Shown: positions 7,699-16,415, counted from the stretch's first letter. The stretch is DNA of 64,000 nt from Streptomyces galbus (GCF_005280195.1 NZ_SZPR01000018.1:91487-155486); one strand, 5' to 3'. Numbers and translations are program-made. Notes: a model not told the origin generated them from the sequence alone.

Positions 7699-9141
7699 AT
7701 GCTGACCCTCCTCGGCTTCGCCATGATCGCGACCTTCCTGGTCCTGATCATGCTGAAGAAGATGTCGCCGATCGCGGCGCTCGTGCTCATACCCGCGCTG
7801 TTCTGCGTGTTCGTGGGCAAGGGCGCCCGGCTCGGCGACTACGTCCTCGACGGCGTCACCGGGCTCGCCCCGACCGCGGCGATGCTCATGTTCGCGATCG
7901 TCTACTTCGGCGTGATGATCGACGTCGGTCTCTTCGACCCGGTCGTGCGGGGCATCCTGAAGTTCTGCCGGGCCGACCCGCTGCGCATCGTCGTCGGGAC
8001 CGCGGTGCTCGCCGCGATCGTCTCCCTGGACGGCGACGGCTCCACCACCTTCATGATCACCGTCTCGGCGATGTACCCGCTCTACAAGCGCCTGAAGATG
8101 AGCCTGGTCGTGATGACGGGCGTCGCCGCGATGGCCAACGGCGTGATGAACACGCTGCCGTGGGGCGGCCCCACCGCCCGCGCCGCCACCGCGCTCAAGA
8201 TCGACGCCAGTGACATCTTCGTGCCGATGATCCCCGCCCTCGCCATGGGCCTGCTGTTCGTCCTCGCGCTCTCGTACGTCCTCGGCCGCCGCGAGCGCAA
8301 GCGGCTCGGCGTGCTGACGCTGGACGAGGTCCTGGTGGAGGAGGCGGAGAAGGAGCCGGAGGCGGAGACGGTGCTGGTCGGTGCCGGGTCCGGCGCCGGC
8401 GGTACCGCGAAGGGCTCGGGTGCCGGCGGCCCCGCCGCGGGCTCCGGCCCCGGCGCCGGTGCGCACCCGGGAGAGTCCGGGCAGCCGGAGGACGACACCT
8501 TGCAGGGCCTCGACCCCCACCGCGCCACCCTGCGCCCCCGGTTGTACTGGTTCAACGCGCTGCTCACCGTCGCGCTGCTCACCGCCATGATCATGGAGTG
8601 GCTGCCCATCCCGGTGCTGTTCCTGCTCGGCGCCGCGCTCGCCCTGACCGTCAACTTCCCGCACATGCCCGACCAGAAGGCCCGCATCGCCGCGCACGCC
8701 GAGAACGTGCTCAACGTCTCCGGCATGGTCTTCGCCGCCGCCGTCTTCACCGGGGTCCTGCAGGGCACCGGCATGGTCGACCACATGGCGACCTGGCTGG
8801 TCGACAACATCCCCGCCGGGCTGGGCCCGCACATGGCCGTGGTGACGGGCGTGCTGAGCATCCCGCTGACGTACTTCATGTCCAACGACGGCTTCTACTT
8901 CGGCATCCTGCCGGTGCTCGCCGAGGCGGGGCAGGCGCACGGGGTCTCCGCCGTGGAGGTGGCCCGCGCCTCGATCATCGGCCAGCCGCTGCACATGTCC
9001 AGCCCGCTCGTCCCGGCCGTCTACGTCCTGGTCGGCATGGCCAAGGTGGAGTTCGGCGACCACACCCGGTTCGTGGTGAAGTGGGCGGCGCTGACCTCGC
9101 TCGTGGTGCTCGGCGCCGCAGTCCTGTTCGGCATCGTCTGA
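7699..9141 (+). CDS. CitMHS family citrate:metal symporter
   Basis: 480 residues with about 12 membrane segments. It starts MLTLLGFAMIATFLVLIM, as in Bacillus CitM/CitH, and has VYFGVMIDVGLFDPVVRGIL, SLDGDGSTTFMITVSAMYPL, NTLPWGGPTARAATAL and SNDGFYFGILPVLAEA, all typical of the family. These carriers import citrate complexed with a divalent metal, using protons. The ATG at 7699 matches the family N-terminus; ATG at 7663 would add 12 unlike residues. A Gly/Ala-rich cytoplasmic insert of about 45 residues (8380-8500) lies in the central loop. The 124 bases upstream contain repeated AACGTC/GTTAAC-like words that may be regulatory. An MFS gene follows 68 bases downstream. Confidence 0.92.
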   Translation: MLTLLGFAMIATFLVLIMLKKMSPIAALVLIPALFCVFVGKGARLGDYVLDGVTGLAPTAAMLMFAIVYFGVMIDVGLFDPVVRGILKFCRADPLRIVVGTAVLAAIVSLDGDGSTTFMITVSAMYPLYKRLKMSLVVMTGVAAMANGVMNTLPWGGPTARAATALKIDASDIFVPMIPALAMGLLFVLALSYVLGRRERKRLGVLTLDEVLVEEAEKEPEAETVLVGAGSGAGGTAKGSGAGGPAAGSGPGAGAHPGESGQPEDDTLQGLDPHRATLRPRLYWFNALLTVALLTAMIMEWLPIPVLFLLGAALALTVNFPHMPDQKARIAAHAENVLNVSGMVFAAAVFTGVLQGTGMVDHMATWLVDNIPAGLGPHMAVVTGVLSIPLTYFMSNDGFYFGILPVLAEAGQAHGVSAVEVARASIIGQPLHMSSPLVPAVYVLVGMAKVEFGDHTRFVVKWAALTSLVVLGAAVLFGIV

Positions 9142-9209
9142 CCTCCCCTCCCGGACACCCCACGGACCACCGACGGACCACCGACGGTTCACCCCACGGA
9201 GGAAGACCC

Positions 9210-10439
9210 ATGGCGCCCGGTGGGAACCGCGGCTGGCTGCTCCGCCTCGTCATCGCCTTCGGCTGCGCGCAGGGGGCGGTGTCGATGGCCCGGCCCGCCG
9301 TCTCCTACCGGGCGCTCGCGCTGGGCGCCGACGAGCGGGCGGTCGGCGTCATCGCCGGTGTCTACGCCCTGTTCCCGCTGTTCGCGGCGGTCCCGCTGGG
9401 CCGGCGCACCGACCACGGCCGCTGCGCGCCCCTGCTGCCGGTGGGCGTGGTCCTCATCGCGGGGGGCTGCGCGCTCAGCGGCCTCACCGGGTCCCTCGTG
9501 GCGATGGCCCTGTGGAGCGGGGTGATGGGGCTGGGCCACCTGTGCTTCGTGATCGGCGCCCAGTCACTGGTCGCCCGGCAGTCCGCGCCGCACGAACAGG
9601 ACCGCAACTTCGGGCACTTCACCATCGGCGCCTCCCTCGGCCAGCTGGCCGGGCCGATCGCCGCGGGCGGGCTGATCGGCGGGCCGGACCGGGCCGGCAG
9701 CAGCGCGCTCGCCCTGCTGGTCGCGGGGGCGGGCGCGGCGGTGGCGTTCACCTCGCTGTGGCGCATCGAGGACGACACGGCCGCCAAGAACCGTACCGCA
9801 GGCGGCAGTCGGGTCCCGGTGGGCCGCATCCTGCGCACCCGGGGCGTGCCCGCCGGCATCCTGGTGAGCCTGTCGGTGCTGTCCGCGACCGACATCCTCA
9901 CCGCCTACCTGCCGGTGGTCGGCGAGCACCGGGGCATCGCCCCGTCGGTGGTGGGCGTCCTGCTGAGCGTGCGCGCGGCGGCCTCGATCGCCTGCCGCCT
10001 GGTCCTCACGCCCCTGCTGCGGCTGCTCGGCCGCACCGCGCTGCTGGTGGTGACCTGCGCGCTGGCGGCCCTGTTGTGCGCGGGCGTCGCGCTGCCCGTG
10101 CCGGTGTGGGCGCTGGGCGCGATGCTCGCGGTGCTGGGCTTCTGCCTCGGGGTGGGGCAGCCGCTGTCGATGACGACGGTCGTGCAGGCCGCGCCCGAGG
10201 ACGCCCGGTCCACCGCCCTCGCGCTGCGGCTGACCGGCAACCGGCTCGGGCAGGCCGCCGCCCCCGCGGGCGCGGGCCTGATCGCCGGCCTCGCGGGCGT
10301 GGCGGCCCCGTTCGTGCTGCTGGGGGCGCTGCTGCTCCTGTCGGCGGGGGTGGCGCTGCGCGCGCCGGGGACGGCGCCGCGCCCGGAGGCGGGGGAGCGG
10401 CGCGGGCGGCCGGGACTGCGCCGTACGAGCGATATCTGA
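9210..10439 (+). CDS. MFS transporter
   Basis: 409 residues and about 12 predicted membrane helices. The loop after helix 2 is PLGRRTDHGRCAPLLPVG, a version of the MFS G-x-L-x-D-R-x-G-R loop. The second half repeats the fold (SVRAAASIACRLVLTPLLRL and ALRLTGNRLGQAAAPAGAG). The last segment looks like that of a drug or metabolite exporter, with a short basic tail. ATG at 9210 follows CGGAGGAAG. It is 68 bases after the CitMHS gene and probably in the same transcript; the gap contains two copies of CGGACCACCGA. Substrate is not predictable, though the neighbour hints at a carboxylate. Confidence 0.88.
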   Translation: MAPGGNRGWLLRLVIAFGCAQGAVSMARPAVSYRALALGADERAVGVIAGVYALFPLFAAVPLGRRTDHGRCAPLLPVGVVLIAGGCALSGLTGSLVAMALWSGVMGLGHLCFVIGAQSLVARQSAPHEQDRNFGHFTIGASLGQLAGPIAAGGLIGGPDRAGSSALALLVAGAGAAVAFTSLWRIEDDTAAKNRTAGGSRVPVGRILRTRGVPAGILVSLSVLSATDILTAYLPVVGEHRGIAPSVVGVLLSVRAAASIACRLVLTPLLRLLGRTALLVVTCALAALLCAGVALPVPVWALGAMLAVLGFCLGVGQPLSMTTVVQAAPEDARSTALALRLTGNRLGQAAAPAGAGLIAGLAGVAAPFVLLGALLLLSAGVALRAPGTAPRPEAGERRGRPGLRRTSDI

Positions 10440-10446
10440 CGGCGTG

Positions 10447-10472
10447 CCGCGCGTCGCTGCCGCGACGCGCGG
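10447..10472. terminator. Hairpin after the MFS gene
   Basis: A 10 bp perfect stem, CCGCGCGTCG and CGACGCGCGG, with a 6-base loop, begins 8 bases after the stop codon. There is no T run, as is common for Streptomyces terminators. Confidence 0.5.
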
Positions 10473-10541
10473 GGGTGCATGGCAGAGAGTCCGAGGCGAA
10501 AGAGCGATTTGTATGAAAATCGTCCTGACTCGGAGGAATGC

Positions 10542-11195
10542 ATGCCCACCCTGACACTTCCACGCCCCCACGGCTCCCGCGTCGGTGCCGCCGTCCTCCT
10601 CACCGCCCTCGCGGCCTCCGGCGCGTCGTTCCTCGCGGCGCCCGCCGCCGTCGCCCAGGGCGAGGCCGGTGACATCCGGGTCCACCGCGAGCAGGTGCCC
10701 TTCGGCGTCTCCAAGGACGACCCGCTGGTCTGCCGCTTCTACCTGGACGCGGTCAACTTCGACACGCTGCCGACCATCGCGTACACGATCCTCGCGCAGC
10801 CCCCGCTGCCCACCGCCGCCACCGTCACCGGCACCATCCCGCTCGCGGGCGGCGCCGGGCACACCGACCCGCTGGGGCTGGCCGACGGCCAGTACAAGAT
10901 CACGTGGATCGTCGCGGGCGTCCCCAAGGAGAAGGTCTTCCGGGTCAACTGCCACGACGGCAAGCACGAGGGCGAGCAGGGCCCCGGGGAGATCCAGGAC
11001 AAGCAGGGCGACGCGGGCTGGGGCCAGGGCGAGCAGGGCGGCCCCAAGGGCGGTGTGCACGCGGGCGGCGGCGGCCTCGTCGACACCGCGGCCGCCTACA
11101 GCCCGGTGGCCGCCGCGGCGGGGGTCGGTGTCGTAGCGGTCGGCGCCGCCCTGTACGTCCGCAAGACGCGCCGGCGCACCCATGGTGCCGCCTAG
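10542..11195 (+). CDS. Secreted protein with C-terminal membrane anchor; candidate sortase substrate
   Basis: 217 residues. A signal peptide covers about residues 1-39 (VGAAVLLTALAASGASFLAA then PAAVAQG). The mature domain (about 40-150) has two Cys (PLVCRFYLDAV and FRVNCHDGK) that could form a disulfide, and beta-rich text. A Gly/Gln/Asp-rich linker follows, then LVDTAAAYSPV, a hydrophobic helix AAAAGVGVVAVGAALYV and the basic tail RKTRRRTHGAA. That tail order (motif, helix, charges) is the layout of a cell-wall sorting signal, although no LPxTG or LAxTG is present. ATG at 10542 has GGAGGAATGC before it. It overlaps the sortase gene by 14 bases, which supports a substrate-enzyme pair. Confidence 0.75.
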   Translation: MPTLTLPRPHGSRVGAAVLLTALAASGASFLAAPAAVAQGEAGDIRVHREQVPFGVSKDDPLVCRFYLDAVNFDTLPTIAYTILAQPPLPTAATVTGTIPLAGGAGHTDPLGLADGQYKITWIVAGVPKEKVFRVNCHDGKHEGEQGPGEIQDKQGDAGWGQGEQGGPKGGVHAGGGGLVDTAAAYSPVAAAAGVGVVAVGAALYVRKTRRRTHGAA

Positions 11196-12258
11196 GCCGC
11201 GTCCGCAGGGTCCCTCGCCCGGAGGAGGCGGCCCCGGCCCCGCGGCGTCCGGCAGCCGCTCCCGCCGCCCCGGGCGAACCTCCGAGTACGGCCCGTACGC
11301 GGGCGTCCGCCCGGCACGCCGGGAGTACGCACCGGACGCGGCGGAGCCCGTCCTGCGGGCGGACGACGCGACGTCACGGACCCGGCCTCGGCGCAGACGC
11401 CGGCCGTGGCACCGGACGCGTGCCTTCCGCCTCACCAGGACGGCCGTGCTGGCGGTCGTCCTGGTGACGGCGGGGGTGCGGTGCGGGGGTGACGACCGGC
11501 CGTCCGTGCCCCAGCGGGCGGAGGCCGCGGGCGCCCCGGGCCGCGCCGACGCCCGCGGGGACCCGCTCCCCGGGGAGACCGACGACGACGGCGCGCGGCC
11601 CACCCGGGCCGGTTCGGCGTCCCCCGCGCGGGGCGCCGCGGCGAGCCGTTCCCCGGCCGGGACGGCGAGCCCCTCCCCGGCGCCGTCCGCGTCCCGGTCC
11701 AAGGCCGGCCCGAGCACCGGTGCCACCGCGTCCGGCACCGCGGCGGGCGGCAAGGGGCGGGCGGACGCGAAGGCCGCGGGCAAGCCCCCCGCGACCCCGC
11801 TGCCCCCGTCCCGGCCGACCACCTTCGGCGTCCCCGCGCTGGGCATCAAGGCGCCCGTCATCGGCCTGCGGCTCGACGACCACCGGCAGTTGTCGACACC
11901 GCCGGTCGACCGGCCCAAGCTCGTCGGCTGGTACCAGGCCGGGCCCACCCCCGGCGCACCCGGCACCGCCATCGCCGTCGGCCACCGCGACACCACGACG
12001 GGACCCGCCGTCTTCGCCGCGCTGGCCGAGGTGAAGCCCGGCAACCACATCGAGGTCGGGCGCGCGGACGGCCGGACGGCCGTCTACACGGTGGACCGCG
12101 TGCGGGTGTTCGACAAGTCCGGGTTCCCCGACAAGGAGGTCTACGGCCCGTCCAAGCGCGCCGAACTGCGGGTGATCACCTGCGGGGGCCTGTTCACCCG
12201 GCGCACCGGCTACACCAGCAACGTGGTGGTCTTCGCCCACCTGACCGCCGTGAAATGA
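11182..12258 (+). CDS. Class F sortase
   Basis: 358 residues. The C-terminal catalytic domain (about 215-358) has His in IAVGHRDTTTGPAVFAAL, Cys in ELRVITCGGLF and Arg in TRRTGYTSNVVVFAHL, the sortase triad. It would join the cleaved sorting signal of an exported protein to the cell wall. Upstream are a basic stretch, one membrane helix (TAVLAVVLVTAGV) and a Pro/Ala/Ser-rich linker, giving a membrane-bound enzyme with its domain outside. The gene overlaps the preceding secreted-protein gene. Oddly, codons 30-67 are encoded by an interspersed repeat (11268-11380), so the long charged N-terminus may be repeat-derived or the true start may lie later. Class F rather than E is inferred from the GHRD and ITCGG context. 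Confidence 0.88.
   Translation: MVPPRPRPQGPSPGGGGPGPAASGSRSRRPGRTSEYGPYAGVRPARREYAPDAAEPVLRADDATSRTRPRRRRRPWHRTRAFRLTRTAVLAVVLVTAGVRCGGDDRPSVPQRAEAAGAPGRADARGDPLPGETDDDGARPTRAGSASPARGAAASRSPAGTASPSPAPSASRSKAGPSTGATASGTAAGGKGRADAKAAGKPPATPLPPSRPTTFGVPALGIKAPVIGLRLDDHRQLSTPPVDRPKLVGWYQAGPTPGAPGTAIAVGHRDTTTGPAVFAALAEVKPGNHIEVGRADGRTAVYTVDRVRVFDKSGFPDKEVYGPSKRAELRVITCGGLFTRRTGYTSNVVVFAHLTAVK
11268..11380. repeat. Interspersed repeat, copy A (inside the sortase gene)
   Basis: 113 bases that align without gaps to 30086-30198, with roughly nine of ten bases identical. Shared words include GAGTACGGCC, GTACGCGGGCGTCCGCCCGG, ACGCACCGGACGC and GGCGGACGACGCGAC. Copy B is intergenic. Here the repeat is read as part of the sortase N-terminus. 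I recall very similar text in many Streptomyces intergenic regions, but no database was searched. Confidence 0.8.
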
Positions 12259-12407
12259 CCGGACGGTGGGGACGGTCCCGCGCCGCCCCACCGCCCCGGC
12301 CCGCCGAACCACGGCGTCCGCTTTCTCATCCCTCGGACCGGACCGCCCGATTCCTCGTCGCCTCTCTTCCCCGGCCGCGCACAGTCCGTTAACTTCCGTG
12401 ACTCATA

Positions 12408-12432
12408 CGCCCCGTACGACCCGCACGGGGCG
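12408..12432. other. Hairpin in the leader of the ABC ATPase gene
   Basis: CGCCCCGT and ACGGGGCG form an 8 bp perfect stem with a 9-base loop, 53 bases before the ATG at 12485. The 226-base gap between the sortase and this gene holds nothing else clear. It could be a terminator for the sortase transcript or a regulatory fold in the ATPase leader. Confidence 0.4.
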
Positions 12433-12484
12433 GCCCAGACCGCGGAGCACCAAGGGTCTGTCGTTTGGATCGGGGACGACTCTC

Positions 12485-13822
12485 ATGACACGCGCCATCT
12501 CTCTGCACGACGTGAGCAAGGTCTACGCCAAGGGCGTCCGCGTGGTGGACCGGCTCACCCTGCACATCGAACCCGGGGAGTTCCTGGTCCTGCTGGGCCC
12601 CTCCGGCTGCGGCAAATCGACCGTCCTGCGCATGATCGCCGGCCTCGAGGAGATCACCGAGGGCGAGCTGCTGCTGGACGGCGAACCCGCCAACGACCTG
12701 CTGCCCTCCGCCCGCGACATCGCGATGGTCTTCCAGAACTTCGCGCTGTACCCCTCGATGAGCAGCCGGGACAACATCGGCTTCCCGCTGCGCATCGAGG
12801 CCCCCGGCGCCGACCCGGCCCCCCGGGTGGACGCCACCGCGCGCATGCTCGGCATCGAGGACCTGCTCGACCGCTTCCCGGCCCAGCTCTCCGGCGGCGA
12901 ACGGCAGCGCGTCGCCATGGGCCGGGCCATCGCCCGCCACCCGTCGGCCTTCCTGATGGACGAGCCGCTGTCCAACCTGGACGCCAAGCTGCGCAGCCAT
13001 CTGCGCGCCGAGATCTCCCACCTCACCCGGGACCTCGGCGTCACCACGGTCTACGTCACCCACGACCAGGCCGAGGCCATGTCCCTGGGCCACCGGGTGG
13101 CCGTCCTGCGCGGCGGTGTCCTGCAGCAGGTCGGCAGCCCGCGCGAGGTCTACGCCCTGCCCCGCAACATCTTCGTCGCCGCCTTCATCGGCACCCCGCG
13201 CATCAACCTGCTGCGCGGGGTGGTCCGCGCCCCGCTCGACGGTGCCATGACCATCAGCCTCGGCAAGCAGGCGCTGCGGTTGCCCGAGCCGCTGTCGGTC
13301 GACCACAGGCTGCTGCGCGTGCAGCAGGGCCGGGAGGTGATCGTCGGCCTGCGCTCGGAGGCGGTCCGCATCGCCGACCCCTCCACCGCCCGGCCCGGCG
13401 AGACGCTGATCACCGGGCTGGTCGAACACGTCGAGTTCCAGGGCCACGAGGCGCTGGTCCACTTCGACACCGGCTCGCGCCCCGCCGTCGTCCCCGAGCT
13501 GGAGGCGCCCCGCCCGGCGTCGCGGCCGTCGCGCCGCCGGCGCCGCGACGGCTCCGTGCTGGACCGGCTGCGCGAGCGCGCGGGCAGTCTGCGGGCCGGC
13601 CCCGTGGTGGTCCTGGACGAGCCCCCCGAGGCGGACCCGGCCCCGGTGGCCGCCGACGTCCGCCTCCCCGGCGACCTGGTGGTGCGCACCACACCCGACC
13701 TGGACCTGCGGCACGGCATGCAGGTGCCGCTGCTGGTCGACGTCGCCCACCTGTTCGTCTTCGACCAGCACGGAGAGCGCATCTGCCCCACCCCGGCCCG
13801 GCTCCCCGATCTGGAAGAGTGA
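12485..13822 (+). CDS. ABC transporter ATP-binding protein, CUT1/UgpC-MsiK type, orphan
   Basis: 445 residues. The N-terminal 240 residues form a full ATPase: Walker A GPSGCGKST, Q-loop FQNFALYPSMS, signature LSGGERQRVAMGRAIARHPS, Walker B FLMDEPLSNLDAKL and switch His in YVTHDQAEAMSL. The C-terminal part is the MalK-like TOBE regulatory domain (VIVGLRSEAVRIADP and GLVEHVEFQGHEALV). Unusual is an Arg/Pro-rich insert within the TOBE part (near 13500-13660, RPSRRRRRDGSVLDRLRERA) not expected in UgpC or MsiK. No permease or binding-protein gene is near, so it probably energises sugar importers encoded elsewhere, as MsiK does in Streptomyces. The ATG at 12485 lies at the start of the homology. 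Confidence 0.92.
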   Translation: MTRAISLHDVSKVYAKGVRVVDRLTLHIEPGEFLVLLGPSGCGKSTVLRMIAGLEEITEGELLLDGEPANDLLPSARDIAMVFQNFALYPSMSSRDNIGFPLRIEAPGADPAPRVDATARMLGIEDLLDRFPAQLSGGERQRVAMGRAIARHPSAFLMDEPLSNLDAKLRSHLRAEISHLTRDLGVTTVYVTHDQAEAMSLGHRVAVLRGGVLQQVGSPREVYALPRNIFVAAFIGTPRINLLRGVVRAPLDGAMTISLGKQALRLPEPLSVDHRLLRVQQGREVIVGLRSEAVRIADPSTARPGETLITGLVEHVEFQGHEALVHFDTGSRPAVVPELEAPRPASRPSRRRRRDGSVLDRLRERAGSLRAGPVVVLDEPPEADPAPVAADVRLPGDLVVRTTPDLDLRHGMQVPLLVDVAHLFVFDQHGERICPTPARLPDLEE

Positions 13823-13866
13823 TCCCGAAGCGGCCCGTCCGCGCCCCGGTCACCCCTGGTGCCAGA

Positions 13867-13885
13867 AAACTAACACCGCTAGTTT
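13867..13885. promoter_or_regulatory. TetR-type operator before the aldehyde/alcohol dehydrogenase operon
   Basis: AAACTAACACCGCTAGTTT is an imperfect palindrome (AAACTA against TAGTTT, with another C-G pair inside), 37 bases before the aldehyde dehydrogenase ATG. Fifteen of 19 bases match the site at 19112-19130, which lies between a TetR gene and an acyl-CoA dehydrogenase. A common regulator for both promoters is the likely explanation. Confidence 0.65.
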
Positions 13886-13922
13886 GGGGTGCGGACCACG
13901 AGGACCGCCCGGAGGGAACGCG

Positions 13923-15311
13923 ATGAAGGCACACGACGGCATCTACCTCGACGGCGCCTGGCGCCCGGCCCTGAGCGGGGAGGTGATCGACGTCGTCGAC
14001 CCCGTGGACGAGCAGGTGATCGCCCGGGTCCCGGCGGCCGGCGCCGAGGACGTCGACGCGGCCGTACGGGCCGCCCGCGCCGCGCTGCCCGGCTGGGCGG
14101 CCACCGCCCCCGCCGAGCGGGCCGCCCGGCTGTCCGCCCTGCGGGACGCGCTGGTGGCCCGCAAGGACGAGATCGCCGAGACGGTCACCGCCGAACTCGG
14201 CGCTCCCCTGGCCTTCTCCCAGGCCGTCCACGCGGCCGTCCCGATCGCCGTCGCCGGCTCCTACGCCGACCTGGCCGCCCGCCACGCCTTCGAGGAGAAG
14301 GTCGGCAACTCGACCGTCTTCCACGAGCCGGTCGGCGTGGTCGCCGCCATCACCCCGTGGAACTACCCGCTCCACCAGGTCGTCGCGAAGGTCGCCCCCG
14401 CCCTGGCGGCCGGCTGCACGGTCGTCCTCAAGCCCGCCGAGGACACCCCGCTGGTCGCCCAGCTCTTCGCCGAGGCCGTCCACGACGCGGGCGTCCCGGC
14501 CGGGGTGTTCAACCTGGTCACCGGCCTCGGCCCGGTCGCCGGGCAGGCCCTCGCCGAGCACCCCGGGGTGGACCTGGTCTCCTTCACCGGCTCCACGGCC
14601 GTCGGCCGCACCATCGCCGCGACCGCGGGCGCCGCGATCAAGAAGGTCGCGCTGGAACTCGGCGGCAAGTCCGCCAACGTCATCCTGCCGAGCGCCGACC
14701 TCGCCAAGGCGGTCAACGTCGGCGTCGCCAACGTGATGTCCAACTCCGGGCAGACGTGCAGCGCCTGGACCCGCATGCTGGTCCACCGCGACCAGTACGA
14801 CGAGGCGGTCGAGCTGGCACGCACGGCCGCCGCCAAGTACGGCGACCGCATCGGCCCGCTGGTCAACGCCAAGCAGCAGGCTCGGGTGCGCGGTTACATC
14901 GAGAAGGGTGTCGCCGAGGGCGCCCGGCTCGTCGCGGGCGGCGCCGAACCCCCGCGCGAGCGCGGCTACTTCGTCAGCCCCACCGTCTTCGCCGACGTCA
15001 CCCCCGAGATGACGGTCGCCCAGGAGGAGATCTTCGGCCCCGTCCTGTCCGTCCTGCGCTACGAGGACGAGGAGGACGCCCTGCGCATCGCCAACGGCAC
15101 GGTCTACGGCCTCGCCGGCGCGGTCTGGGCCGGCGACGAGGCCGAGGCCGTGGCCTTCGCCCGCCGCATGGACACCGGCCAGGTCGACATCAACGGCGGC
15201 CGCTTCAACCCCCTCGCGCCCTTCGGCGGGTACAAGCAGTCGGGCGTCGGCCGGGAACTCGGGGCCCACGGGCTCGCCGAGTACCTGCAGACCAAGTCCC
15301 TCCAGTTCTAA
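13923..15311 (+). CDS. Aldehyde dehydrogenase family protein
   Basis: 462 residues, a complete NAD(P)-dependent aldehyde dehydrogenase. Seen are AAITPWNYPLHQVVAKVAPA (cofactor and Asn of the oxyanion hole), VSFTGSTAVGR (Rossmann turn), the general base E245 in LELGGKSAN and the nucleophile C279 in NSGQTCSAWTR, then EEIFGPVLSVLRYEDEEDAL and the end PFGGYKQSGVGRELG. It oxidises an aldehyde to the acid; the closest habit is the betaine-aldehyde or aliphatic group. ATG at 13923 follows GGAGGGAACGCG. It lies 15 bases before an alcohol dehydrogenase gene, so the pair probably turns an alcohol into an acid. The palindrome at 13867 sits in its promoter. Confidence 0.93.
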   Translation: MKAHDGIYLDGAWRPALSGEVIDVVDPVDEQVIARVPAAGAEDVDAAVRAARAALPGWAATAPAERAARLSALRDALVARKDEIAETVTAELGAPLAFSQAVHAAVPIAVAGSYADLAARHAFEEKVGNSTVFHEPVGVVAAITPWNYPLHQVVAKVAPALAAGCTVVLKPAEDTPLVAQLFAEAVHDAGVPAGVFNLVTGLGPVAGQALAEHPGVDLVSFTGSTAVGRTIAATAGAAIKKVALELGGKSANVILPSADLAKAVNVGVANVMSNSGQTCSAWTRMLVHRDQYDEAVELARTAAAKYGDRIGPLVNAKQQARVRGYIEKGVAEGARLVAGGAEPPRERGYFVSPTVFADVTPEMTVAQEEIFGPVLSVLRYEDEEDALRIANGTVYGLAGAVWAGDEAEAVAFARRMDTGQVDINGGRFNPLAPFGGYKQSGVGRELGAHGLAEYLQTKSLQF

Positions 15312-15326
15312 GGGAGTCCACCAGAC

Positions 15327-16409
15327 ATGGCCGTACGTGCCGCCGTCCTGCCCGCCATCGGCGCCCCGCTGGACATCACCGGGATCGAGCTGCCCGCACC
15401 GGGCCCCGGGCAGGTCCGGGTCCGCCTGGCCGCCGCCGGGGTCTGCCACTCCGACCTCTCGCTGGCCAACGGCACCCTGCGGGTGCCCGTCCCGGCCGTC
15501 CTCGGGCACGAGGGCGCGGGCACCGTCGTCGCCGTCGGCGAGGGCGTCACCGGCTTCGCCCCGGGCGACGGGGTCGTCCTCAACTGGGCGCCCTCCTGCG
15601 GCCGCTGCCACGCCTGCGGGCTCGGCGAGGTCTGGCTGTGCGCCGACGCGCTCAGCGGCGCCGCCGAGGTGTACGCCCGCACCACCGACGGCACCGACCT
15701 CCACCCCGGCCTCAACGTCGCCGCGTTCGCCGAGGAGACCGTCGTCCCCGTCTCCTGCCTCCTGCCCCTGCCCGAGGGCATCCCCCTCACCGACGCGGCC
15801 CTCCTCGGCTGCGCCGTCCTCACCGGCTACGGCGCCGTCCACCACTCGGCGCGGGTCCGCGAGGGCGAGACGGTGGCCGTCTTCGGCGTCGGCGGGGTGG
15901 GCCTCGCGGCCCTCCAGGCGGCCCGGATCGCCGGCGCCTCCAAGATCGTCGCCGTCGACGTCTCCCCGGAGAAGGAGGAGCTGGCCCGGGCGGCCGGCGC
16001 CACGGACTACCTCGTCGCCTCCTCCGACACCGCCCGCGAGATCCGCGCCCTCACCGGCAAGCAGGGCGTCGACGTCGCCGTGGAGTGCGTGGGCCGCGCC
16101 GTGACGATCCGCACCGCCTGGGAGTCCACCCGGCGCGGCGGCCGCACCACGGTCGTCGGCATCGGCGGCACCGACCAGCAGGTCACCTTCAACGCCCTGG
16201 AGATCTTCCACTGGGGCCGCACCCTCTCCGGCTGCGTCTACGGCAACTCCGACCCGGCGGCCGACCTCCCGGTCCTGGCCACCCACATCCGCGAGGGCCG
16301 CCTGGACCTGGCCTCCCTGGTCACCGAGCGCATCACCCTGGACGACATCCCGACGGCGTTCGACCACATGCTCGCGGGCAAGGGAGGCAGGGCCCTGATC
16401 GTCTTCTGA
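15327..16409 (+). CDS. Zinc-dependent alcohol dehydrogenase (MDR superfamily)
   Basis: 360 residues. Catalytic zinc ligands lie in AAGVCHSDLSLANG (Cys) and VLGHEGAGTVV (His-Glu). The structural zinc loop is CGRCHACGLGEVWLC. The NAD fold is AVFGVGGVGLAALQAARIAG, followed by an acidic VAVDVSPEK that suggests NAD. Late segments AVTIRTAWESTRRGGRTTVV and GRTLSGCVYGNSDP are common to actinobacterial NDMA-type and class III enzymes. It starts 15 bases after the aldehyde dehydrogenase with AGGGAG before the ATG, so both are one operon. A primary alcohol as substrate is inferred. Confidence 0.92.
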   Translation: MAVRAAVLPAIGAPLDITGIELPAPGPGQVRVRLAAAGVCHSDLSLANGTLRVPVPAVLGHEGAGTVVAVGEGVTGFAPGDGVVLNWAPSCGRCHACGLGEVWLCADALSGAAEVYARTTDGTDLHPGLNVAAFAEETVVPVSCLLPLPEGIPLTDAALLGCAVLTGYGAVHHSARVREGETVAVFGVGGVGLAALQAARIAGASKIVAVDVSPEKEELARAAGATDYLVASSDTAREIRALTGKQGVDVAVECVGRAVTIRTAWESTRRGGRTTVVGIGGTDQQVTFNALEIFHWGRTLSGCVYGNSDPAADLPVLATHIREGRLDLASLVTERITLDDIPTAFDHMLAGKGGRALIVF

Positions 16410-16415
16410 CGACGC

